Assembly (NCBI GenBank): GCA_005406025.1
Contig: BGZK01000143.1
Span: 1 to 64,000, forward strand
Origin: Eumeta japonica
Lineage: Eukaryota > Arthropoda > Insecta > Lepidoptera > Psychidae
DNA length: 64,000 nucleotides
Direction: 5' to 3'
This document shows, one piece after another, positions 56,901 to 64,000 of this stretch. The notes beneath the pieces are model-generated. The model saw only the letters and a program-made list of their open reading frames with translations, had not been told where the DNA came from and ran no database searches. Position 1 is the stretch's first letter. Each line of letters begins with the position of its first letter. The position numbers and the translations under genes were made by a program.

Positions 56901-57870
56901 TTTTTGACCTTATTCTTTTTCACTAATTTAAATTATCAATCTTTTTAAAAACGGTTCAGTTTCATTACGTTTCAATAGAGAATCGCAAATGAGTATTTTT
57001 TTTCAGTGAGCTCGTGCGGAACCCCACTACAGCCTTTTTGTATATCCAACTTTATTCGAATGGGTCTTAAGTGTTTTGTCGTCAATCACCAGATATTCAA
57101 ATAGGTCGTAAGAGCTAATATGCCGATCTTGCTTCACTTTTTCCAAACCGTAACAGGACGGTCAGAGCGAGGTTCATCTTTGACATCAAAATTACCGGAC
57201 TGATAAGGTTGGAACCAGTTTTGTGCTAGTTTTAGCGACAATGCGTTAGGTTAGGTTTTTTCTTCACAAGTTTTTTTCGCGGCAACTTTTATGTGATATT
57301 TTTTTTTTGAAATAAAACTTAATATGTATCGAATTCCTGTGTGAAATGCACTCATTTTGGTGGACAGAAAAACAATAGAAAATGGCGGGATACCGTTTTT
57401 CCTCTTTATTTATTTTTTAAAGTGTCATCTATTTAATGGTATCAAAACTAGCCAGATACCATCAGCACAACTAAAGAAATTTTACTGTAACAGTTTACTT
57501 ATGAAATACAAAACAACTTTTTCCCCGACCTAATATGTACCTGGAATAGATTTTATAATGATAATAATGTTTTAAGTTTATGATTAAAATTGGATAATTT
57601 TATTTAGGTATATCAAACCAACTGACAGTTGGGGGTGTGTCAATGGTGGCGATGGGTGAGGGCTGGCACAACTACCACCACACGTTCCCTTGGGACTACA
57701 AGGCGGCAGAGCATGCGTACCATCTTAACACCACCACACTCATACTCGACCTCTTCGCCAAGATCGGTTGGGCCTATGACACGAAAGAAGCGTCCCCTAA
57801 GCTCATACAAGATGTATCGCAAAAACGTGGAGAACATCACTTTATTGATAAGAATATAAATGGAAATTAA
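44656..57870 (+). CDS. Acyl-CoA desaturase, copy B (five coding exons; frame damaged as written)
   Basis: Five exons (44656-44995, 46283-46431, 50424-50626, 56523-56708, 57608-57870) join in consistent phases to about 376 residues, a usual length for insect acyl-CoA desaturases. Histidine boxes I (HRYWCH), II (HRVHH) and III (HNYHH) are all present; they bind the two irons of this ER membrane enzyme, which uses cytochrome b5 electrons to desaturate acyl-CoA. The substrate and double-bond position cannot be told from the sequence. Defects are no AG at the expected exon 2 acceptor, a frame excursion of about eleven residues in exon 3, and one extra G in exon 5 that shifts the frame just before box III. 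It is a real gene with sequence errors, or a recent pseudogene. Confidence 0.85.
46283..46431 (+). CDS. Desaturase B coding exon 2, histidine box I
   Basis: It reads IFLMTVLLILRMTGFGVTAG then AHRYWCH, i.e. a membrane segment and histidine box I, and ends CAG before the donor GTACGT at 46432. A start at 46283 gives the right phase and the family's usual spacing from exon 1, but the two bases before it are AA (CCTACAA), not AG. The nearest upstream AG in phase is at 46251-46252; using it would add ten residues (SNTHDYRPTT-like) between membrane segments. Copy A has the same arrangement. Confidence 0.8.
46741..47087. mobile_element. 353 bp-type TIR element in intron 2, copy B
   Basis: It is the counterpart of 23402-23754, running from TGCGACATACAGTAACATGC to CATGTTATTGCATGTCGCA. 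The left tip is slightly more diverged than in A. It was present before the duplication. Confidence 0.75.
48050..48690. repeat. Dispersed repeat insertion, only in copy B
   Basis: It begins near AAACGACTTCAAAATTTAAA, with AGGAAGAGGTTCTCCATTCG and GTTACCTCAGAACTTTCGAC, and ends near AACCCGACTTCAATAC. These words recur in a common lepidopteran repeat, from general knowledge; its class is uncertain. Copy A lacks it (around 24650). A further AT-rich segment, 48700-49110, is also different from copy A. Confidence 0.5.
50096..50165 (+). other. tRNA-Ser-like sequence, probably SINE head or tRNA relict (copy B)
   Basis: GGTGGCCGAGTGGTCAAATG (A box and D arm) and GGGTTCGAATCCTC (B box) are both canonical for a pol III promoter. 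The stems do not close as in a mature tRNA, and the anticodon region TACCTTCGAAGCAGA does not form a clean arm. The same site in copy A is 26460-26532. Confidence 0.55.
50424..50626 (+). CDS. Desaturase B coding exon 3, histidine box II, with compensated indels
   Basis: The acceptor is TCTACCAG and the donor GTACGT begins at 50627. It encodes NTIFEWVRDHRVHHKHSETA as in copy A. Two bases are then missing after TCTCGCAC (near 50524) and one C is missing in AACGCCGG (near 50550), so eleven residues (SHGLAHDEETP) differ from copy A before the frame returns. The region changed includes the conserved SHVGWL motif, so the protein would probably be impaired if this is real. Confidence 0.88.
51245..54174 (-). 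mobile_element. Helitron, present only in copy B, internally deleted
   Basis: On the minus strand it starts TCCTTACTAATATGTAAATG and ends GCGGGTACAGCTAG, with host A before and T after, as Helitrons insert between A and T without target duplication. A short imperfect hairpin (GGAAC-GAA-GTTGC) stands just before the CTAG end. Copy A has the empty site near 27580 (TTAATCGTTGCTGTTTTACTC). It carries helicase but no visible HUH replication initiator domain. It sits in intron 3 of desaturase B. Confidence 0.85.
51529..53825 (-). pseudogene. Helitron Rep/Hel relict: PIF1-like helicase part
   Basis: The minus-strand frames at 53703-53359, 53329-53138, 52751-52233 and 52044-51529 form the second half of a Helitron protein. 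GRYVNSNEAVWRLLGFPLHE precedes the helicase. The helicase has a Walker A variant (SEGTGKT near 52730), a DEC Walker B (near 52480), LLAGDFRQTLPVI (near 52380) and a C-terminal NKAQGQ motif (near 51620). PIF1-like helicases unwind DNA during rolling-circle transposition. Frame breaks lie between the pieces, and the N-terminal HUH nuclease is missing: the readable protein starts near 53825, only about 350 bp from the element end. Confidence 0.85.
54850..55310. other. Segment present only in copy B
   Basis: About 450 bp from TTCCCACGGCAAACTCG to TCGACAAACAAAAAAA interrupts alignment with copy A near 28600-28660. It includes AAGGTTTGTCTGTTTATTTA, resembling the retroposon words at 38150. No coding frame. 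Confidence 0.5.
55510..55685. mobile_element. Small insert with TATA-like box and perfect hairpin, only in copy B
   Basis: Copy A runs directly from CTTTGACTTA to TAATATT near 28850, while B has about 170 bp here. The insert contains CACCTATAAAAAGGTAG (TATA-like), a pyrimidine-rich TTCTTTTTCAGCTAT, and a perfect 12 bp hairpin (55650-55661 and 55668-55679) with a 6-base loop. It could be part of an LTR, but only one copy is present, so this is not settled. Confidence 0.4.
55772..56089. other. Highly conserved intronic island (copy B)
   Basis: It matches 28921-29238 with four transitions and no length change over 318 bp. The frame without ATG (55813-56121) is also open here. It lies in intron 3, about 430 bp upstream of exon 4. 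Confidence 0.7.
56523..56708 (+). CDS. Desaturase B coding exon 4
   Basis: It follows the acceptor TTTTGTTCCAG and ends before the donor GTACGT at 56709. It is 186 bp, open throughout, and encodes YFRLLKILFCFILPTITPVV (a membrane segment) through FTWSVNSFAHIWGNKPYDK, the well-known conserved stretch before histidine box III. Phases fit both neighbouring exons. This exon looks fully intact. Confidence 0.93.
56930..57400 (-). pseudogene. Mariner fragment in the last intron of desaturase B
   Basis: On the minus strand the first third of a mariner of the second family can be recognised: the start near ATTGTTTTTCTGTCCACCAA, a helix-turn-helix region, DEPRSDRPVT near 57170, and the text around VSYDLFEYLVIDDKTL near 57090. 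The 3' two thirds, including the catalytic residues, are missing. It is less decayed than 17290 and 40880 in this part. Confidence 0.75.
57608..57870 (+). CDS. Desaturase B coding exon 5, histidine box III, with one-base frameshift
   Basis: After the acceptor TTATTTAG the frame from exon 4 gives YIKPTDSWG and then runs off at a TGA. The catalytic part, VSMVAMGEGWHNYHHTFPWD, is in the next frame and is open to the TAA at 57868. The two frames meet in a run of five G (57631-57635); one G fewer would make them continuous and fits the family. Histidine box III is intact, and the C-terminus (ending KNINGN) is soluble and charged. Confidence 0.9.
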
Positions 57871-57959
57871 AAAGGGTTTATTTTTATTAATTTGTTGAAG
57901 GTTTATTTCATAGATAAGCCAAATAAGTCATCCAAAATTATCAAATATTTCAGAATAGA

Positions 57960-57965
57960 AATAAA
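57960..57965 (+). terminator. Polyadenylation signal of desaturase B
   Basis: AATAAA lies 90 bp after the stop codon, a usual place for an insect 3' UTR end. Confidence 0.55.
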
Positions 57966-59204
57966 ATGTGTGCAAATATTACTGTTGTGAAATATATGTT
58001 CCTAACCGTTGATTTACGGAGGCATTCAATTTGAACATGTACACGAGGACATGTAAACACCAATTTATTTACTTAATTTTTTTTTGTTTTATGTTTTTTA
58101 AGCGCTGTTATCATTCTCCTTTTCGTCGTTATAATAATAAATGCTACCTCATATTTTGCAAGTATAGTGTTAAAATTAACATAGCATACCTAGAATATTT
58201 GTTTACAGTAAAATTATTACTGCACGAATCAGGTAACAACGTTTACGTATTTCAAATTATGTTGTATTTGTAGAGATTTTTTGCAATCTTCCGTGGAAGT
58301 GTTTATTACTTTTACCGCACATAAAGCTCTTTTTACAAATATTGCAATTTCCTCCTTTATTACCTGGTAAAAAATCTCTTGTCGAAACCTAATACAAATG
58401 TTTCAAATGTTTATATATGAATTAACACCTCATACAATACAATATTCAAATGTTTATGTGCACAGATTAATGTGAAATGTTTAATATAATCTTAGTTCAA
58501 ACCATCCATCCAACTAAAATAAACTGTGTTTCGTTACATATGAAATGAAACATAATTTATTATCCCATTGTGTTCATAAATCCGAAATATTTTTATGTGA
58601 AAATCGGTATTTATTTGTGAAAAAAAGTATAAGTAACACAACACTTTTAAATTGAATTTAAAAAGTATAGCTTACGGTTTTCAATTTTATAACAGCGGAT
58701 AGTGTATGGCGTACCCAAATTAGACTCACATAAATATAAAAATCCAAAAGTGCACGCCTCACCGCGGTCATTAACTTCTAAAATAAAAAAATTCAATAGA
58801 GTTTTTGATAATTAAATTTCAAAAAAAAAGATTTATCAAATTCAAATTTTGCGTCATTTTGTGAGATATTTATAATGGCGCATGCGCTGATCTCAACTTT
58901 TCACATATGGCTTAAGGCTATTCTTCATTTGTATATAAATATAGATATACAAACACCACCTCAACGCTCCGCTTGTGAGACGTGCAATACACAGTCGTTT
59001 TTTAGTTTTTTGTAAATTATAATTAAACGACAGTACTTACAACGCTAATATTAACTAGGAATCAGCACAGGGAATCAACAATATAGAAAAATTTCGTATC
59101 GTGAAGATGATTTCGTAACGAAACGATTCATTATGTCTAATGTCTACAGGATCTTCGCTTCTTTGGGTCTTTTAAACCCATTCATATTTCAACCAAAAAG
59201 GACT
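57966..59204. other. Non-coding stretch downstream of the desaturase
   Basis: This is AT-rich without recognisable genes. TATATAAATATAG near 58931 followed by CACAGTCG near 58991 might be an old LTR or promoter belonging to the relict that starts at 59205, but no repeat partner is visible. Confidence 0.4.
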
Positions 59205-60385
59205 GCATAAATTATGGCAATAAAGATGGATTGGGACCAACCTTTCCTTCAAGAAATGAACGATGATTGGTGTAAATTTTTAATAATTTAAAATATATTT
59301 CGAAATTAGAAACATCTAGATTAGTATTAAATGAGTCACACAAATTTATCAAGCTACATTCGTTTAGCGATGTGTCACAGATAGCCTACGGTGCATGCAT
59401 CTATATGAGATCTATCAATAATACTGGTGACCTAACTGTTCGATTATTGTGTGCGAAATCAAAAGTAGCACATCTTAAACATATAACTATACCTCGTCTT
59501 GAGTTATGTGCGGCTCTACTTGCAGCTAAGCTTTGTAAAACAGTGATGGAATGTCTTCGATACAAACCGGGACGTGTTATAGGTGGATGTGACTCGAGCG
59601 TAGTGCTAAGTTGAATTAATAACAATCCGAGTAAGTTGAAAACATTCATAGCTAATCGTGTTAGTCAAACGTTGGAACTAACGGACCCATCTGGCTAGAG
59701 ATACGTACCTACCGCGTCAACTCCAGCTGATTTCATTTCTAGGGGTGTCGATGGGAAGCATTTAATTACTATGAATATGTAATAGCCGGTTTTTTTAAAA
59801 AAGCTAGAATCGAAATGGCCTGTGTTGAAATCGAATCGGACAAATCAGCTTTTAGAAACCATGTCTTATGTAGTGATTAAGAGTGAATCCAGCTATCAAT
59901 TCCGAAAAATTACCTCATTTTCAAATATTAGTATGATAATTCGCATACCTCCATAGATTTATATTCAAATTGAAAATCCTCGAAAAAAACTTGTAGGTAC
60001 ATTATCAGCTGATGAGCTGCGAAATTCAGATAATAATATAATTCGTGTAGGTGAACGCTTAAATGCATCAACTTGTTCATTTGAATAGAAACACCTAACC
60101 TTGCTTCATGCGAAACATAAGTTAATGAAAATGAACAGAAAATAAATATGCACGCCGGTCCACAGCTGTTATTGGCCACTTTTAAAGAAACCGTGCGTGT
60201 GGCTGGTAAACGGTCGTAATTTAGCGCGACGCGCTGTCAATAATTGCGTCAGAGATCCGATAGACGTCTGCGCGGTACCATACTAAATCCTAAAACGGGT
60301 GACTTGCCAGCCCAACGAGTTAATCCAGATTTTTCATTTTTGTCGTTTGGGATACACTTCGCTGTCCCATTTTACGGAGATCGAA
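59205..60385 (+). pseudogene. BEL/Pao relict: RNase H to integrase
   Basis: RNase H text is open at 59372-59614 (CAKSKVAHLKHITIPRLELC, then AALLAAKL, then CDSSVVLS). It is followed by PTASTPADFISRG near 59710, a tail of the same domain, and by integrase zinc-region pieces in mixed frames: HAGPQLLLATFKETVRVAG near 60150, LNPKTGDLPAQRVNPDFSF near 60283 and the region leading to the first Asp near 60360, where it ends. Stops are frequent and there are no LTRs. The RT end lies just upstream, with DWDQPF near 59230. It belongs to the same broad type as 36980-37830 and not to the 1-7389 element. Confidence 0.8.
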
Positions 60386-62049
60386 CTGTGTAACCACTTT
60401 ACAACAGTTCCATCTCCATCTCTGTTACATACTCCTTGAGAAAAACCCTTAGGCTTCTTATTTGTTTCCTTGTCACTTACAGCTGTTAACACGAGCTGTC
60501 CATGCGGCCATAATACCCTTTTATTTTAGGATTTGTAGTAAATGGTATGATGAAAAACAATTGTCAAAGTAAAGCTCATGACCCTGCCTTTCTCCGATTC
60601 TCTTTGCGAGATGTAGAACTATCGAGGCACCACAGCCAATCTTTTTTGCGATATTACTATCAAGTTCTAGAGAGGAGGTCTAGTAAAGAATAAAATCATA
60701 GGCTTGGCCATATTTACCACATAAAAAAAAAGATTTTGAGACCCCATGGACAAGGTTTTCCTTTTATATATTATAACGCCTCCGGTGAGAACATATTGAT
60801 TTTTTTGCATCTGAAAATATAAGTAAACAATATCATATTTAATTTTATATATTTATCTTAGTAACATAATAAGAAAAACGTTAAAAATATAAACAAAACA
60901 TATTTTCGTAAAAAACCGTTAACAATGAGAAAAAACTCAGTTGAGTCCTGATGGGAACAATTGAGCACATATATAAAAATCGAGATTACCAATATAAAGT
61001 GATAAAAAAATACACAAATATTACACATGACCCCAATAACATTAGATATCCATTTATAATTTTTCCAGATGATTTCTTGCACTAATTTATATTGGAACGA
61101 AGTTCCTTACGGCGGGCTTGGGGAAGATAGGGATTTTGCTGCGCGAACGCACTGAAAAAAATGTGATAGTAAAACCGTAAGAAAAAGTCCGTGGAATAAA
61201 ACCGTTAAATGAGACGTGCGCAGGCACGACAGTCGTATACACAAGCGAGTAGTGTATAATACCTTTCTATTTCTCCTTCTTTCTTTTCGTTCTCTCATCC
61301 CTCTCTATTACCACTCCACCCACCAATGCCTAGTAGTATACTCATGAATTCATGGACAAGCACGTGGCTAATATTCACATTATAGATACATTTTACTAGT
61401 GAGTAGTCACGTTTATTTTCATATAATTTCAAATCGTCAAAACAATAATAAATATAGTAACAATGGCAAGTGAACTAACAAGTGACTTGAATGCAATTGA
61501 CAGTGATAATAGTGGGAAATTATTCTATTTCTATTTAATTTTGTGTTGTCAAACAAAAATAAAGAGACATATTTTGTTATTTTAGTTGATAATTTGAATT
61601 ACGATTTTTTTTTATTTTACGTAATTTATTTTATTTCCTAAAATACTGAATTTCCAAAAACTTTCCTGAACTTAAATAAAAACTAATCAGCAAAATTAAG
61701 AGAAAAATCAAGAAAACCTACATAAAATTGAGCACGATTTTTTTTTGCAAATTGTGTTGATTCTACATTCGTTCCTACCTGGTGTCTCACGACACCTCTC
61801 GTTTTTTTTTTGAAATAAAATAAAAAGCTCACCTGTACAGTTCAAATCACGCACGGGCACTGGTCGCAACCTTGTCGACAAGCGCTAGAATATGCTAAGA
61901 GATGGCGTCAGTAGTACTAAATTCAGTAGTTCATAAGTGAACAAATGAATACAACCGTTTTCAATCGGAAAGCTTGAGAATTTAATATTTATTTTTTGAA
62001 TTATATCTTATGTCTACAATTGTGTAGTTTTGAAAGGGTTAATTCCGTC
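60386..62049. other. Non-coding stretch with dispersed repeat fragments
   Basis: The part at about 61130-61330 (GAGACGTGCGCAGGCACGAC, AGCGAGTAGTGTATAATAC) resembles a repeat common in lepidopteran genomes. A short frame at 61463 (MASELTSDLNAIDSDNSG) is not recognised and soon stops. Nothing else can be supported. Confidence 0.4.
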
Positions 62050-64000
62050 CTCAATTTAGATTCGGTATGCATTTGACTCTATTTCGATGAAATTATCTCT
62101 GGGGAACCCATGCTCTTGTAAGAGTATGGATTCGGTAAGAATATTCGGTATACCGTAATCACGCGTAGTGCTTATATTTTATGAATTTATGAAACGATGT
62201 CGCTCACGCGTTTGATCTCGTTCCCGGTCCTATTTGCAATTTCCATTCCGGACCGATATTGAACTTGACACTCCCTTGAACATTGCTACAACCTATAACC
62301 CACAGGCATAAGTAAAGAATTTATTACATGTTCACACGAAGGAAGTCGCTACCAAAAGCTTGTATATTTACGTTTTATAACGTAACCTATATGTTATTGT
62401 GATGTATAAGCAACATTGCTGTAAAGTTTCATCTAAGCCTGTTTAGCAGCTTATGAGTGAAAGAGTATCGAATATCCATCCATTCTTACAAATTTTCAGG
62501 TTTATAGTTGTAACTTTTTGCAGGTGATAGTAAAAATTTTTAGAACTAGCCACTTAGAATCTTCAAAAAAAAAATATATTCAATATCAAAAACGGAATTC
62601 TTTGCAAATCTTATAATGTATATTGCATTTATCTGTTACATTGCATTTGTCTTTAAAAATTGACGACAAAAACAAAATTGTTTTTCTTGTTTGTCTAACG
62701 TCAACATCAATTTAACAAAAAAAAATACGTACATTGATTTTCGTTGCCATTTAGGCCAACAAGAAAGTAATAACAGATTCCTGTTGGCCTTTCATGATGA
62801 AGTTCCATCTCTTCTTAATATTTATAACTGGTTCAACGAGTTCAAACGTGGTCACACTAATCTGACTGACGATCTGCGTGAGAGACGTCCTTCTATGACA
62901 ACGACCGAAGACAACATCAATGCTGTGTAACTCACGATAGAGACTGACAATAGAATGGCCTATCAGCAGATTCCGAAAAGCTTAGGCATTTGTATGAGTG
63001 AAGTGTAGAAAATCCCTCATGAACATTTAGCGTTCTGGTAGCTTTGTATTCGTTGGATATCTCATAATTTGACAGAAGTTTAAAAAGTACATCGTGATAA
63101 TTGTTGACGCGAAATGATGCAAAGATTTGCCGCTAGTGACTCCAAATTCTGTATATGATATAGTTACAAGTTACGAAAGTTGGATTTACTCTTACAACCC
63201 TGAAACCAAAATACCAAAATACAGCCTATTAATGTAAAACGAAGTCGAAGCGTCGAAAAAAGAGGTTTGTCCCTTCCTTCAGAATGACAGATCATTATGC
63301 AACAATTGTTTTAGAACATAAGAAAACGGTCACTTATGGCTGGTACCCTAACAAGAGTTTGCCTCTGGTTTTGGATAAGGTTCGAGAAAAACCGCCTCGC
63401 AGTAACATTCTCCTTCCTCATGACAACGCCTCACCACACACAGCCAAACAAAATCTATCTATTTGATAACGTTAAGTGTAGAGATACTACCTAGTTTGTC
63501 CATCTTACAGCTCCGACATCGCATCATGCAATTTTGATTTATCTCTTGAAATAAAAGAAAAACTTGAAATAAAGTGGTTATCGTACGCCTTGGAAGCAAT
63601 GACTGCATATAAAATGGCAGTGGAAACAACCCTTAAGTGCTAGTGGGCAAAGTGTTTCTCCCAGTGGTTCATCGAATGCAGCGATGTATTGATCTCAACG
63701 GACAATATTTAGAAAAAAAATAGCTTGCTAGGTGGTCCGATTTTGATTTTCTAAAGGCTTTCAGTTAAAGCCCTAAAACAGATGAGCTCTATACAATTTA
63801 TACAGGAGATAATGCATTAAGAAGTACGTGTTGTTATTCGCCCTTTACCGTGGTCAAATTAAAAAGAAAAAGATTTTCTTTTGAGTTTTGTATGAATACT
63901 ATTTATATGAATAAATTCCAAACATTTCTTTTTTACTTTTTTAAATTTTTTTTAATATAGACTATATTCAATTTTGTAGACCTGCTAGAAGTAATTTTAT
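62050..64000 (+). repeat. Duplicated block D2 (partner begins at 9740)
   Basis: The match with D1 starts at CTCAATTTAGATTCGG and continues to the end of the window, where TAGACCTGCTAG (63977) equals 12218. It lacks element X of D1. The block plainly goes on past the window. Confidence 0.85.
62555..63720 (+). pseudogene. Mariner transposase relict (D2 copy)
   Basis: It is the counterpart of 10721-11935. FKRGHTNLTDDLRERRPS is near 62842, then ending in a stop; IVTSYESWIYSYNPETK near 63163 shows Tyr (TAC, 63172-63174) in place of the first catalytic Asp. MTDHYATIVLEHKKTVTYGW is open at 63284, and ILLPHDNASPHTAKQ near 63410 keeps the second catalytic Asp. It is somewhat better preserved than D1 but inactive. 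Confidence 0.85.

Overview
The window looks like nuclear DNA of a moth or butterfly (Lepidoptera). It is AT-rich, gene-poor and crowded with mobile elements typical of insects: BEL/Pao LTR retrotransposons, mariners, a Helitron, a hAT and several MITEs. The only host gene family recognised is a membrane acyl-CoA desaturase with the three-histidine-box layout of lepidopteran fatty-acyl and pheromone desaturases.

Layout. 1-7389 is a nearly complete but frame-broken BEL/Pao retrotransposon with two LTRs, a tRNA-Tyr-type primer site and a polypurine tract. 7390-14330 is non-coding and holds a 718 bp TIR element, a short non-autonomous element and a dead mariner. 14334-29722 (copy A) and about 39892-56720 (copy B) are two copies of one segmental duplication, each carrying desaturase exons. 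The 10 kb between them holds remnants of several elements, including a complete hAT insertion (33250-36212) with an 8 bp target duplication and a BEL/Pao relict. Copy B runs on into the last two desaturase exons (56523-56708 and 57608-57870). A BEL/Pao RNase H-integrase relict follows at 59205-60385. From 62050 the window repeats the block first seen at 9740-12240, including the same dead mariner, and that block continues past the window edge.

Desaturase genes. Copy B has five coding exons with histidine boxes I, II and III. Its reading frame is disturbed by one extra G in the last exon, a three-base compensated indel pair in exon 3, and the lack of a canonical acceptor before exon 2. Copy A has exons 1 to 3 with a frameshift in exon 1, keeps only about 29 bp of exon 4, and lacks exon 5, so it is a truncated pseudogene as written. 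Comparing A with B gives empty-site evidence for insertions: the Helitron, a MITE and other segments only in B, and a non-autonomous element and others only in A.

Caution. Many disruptions are small length changes at homopolymers or short repeats. Between the two LTRs, 13 of 14 length differences make the 5' copy shorter. Uncorrected long-read errors are therefore a serious alternative to true decay. No wholly new biological system was found; the strongest items are the desaturase duplication, an unusually conserved intronic island shared by A and B, and the clean insertion footprints.
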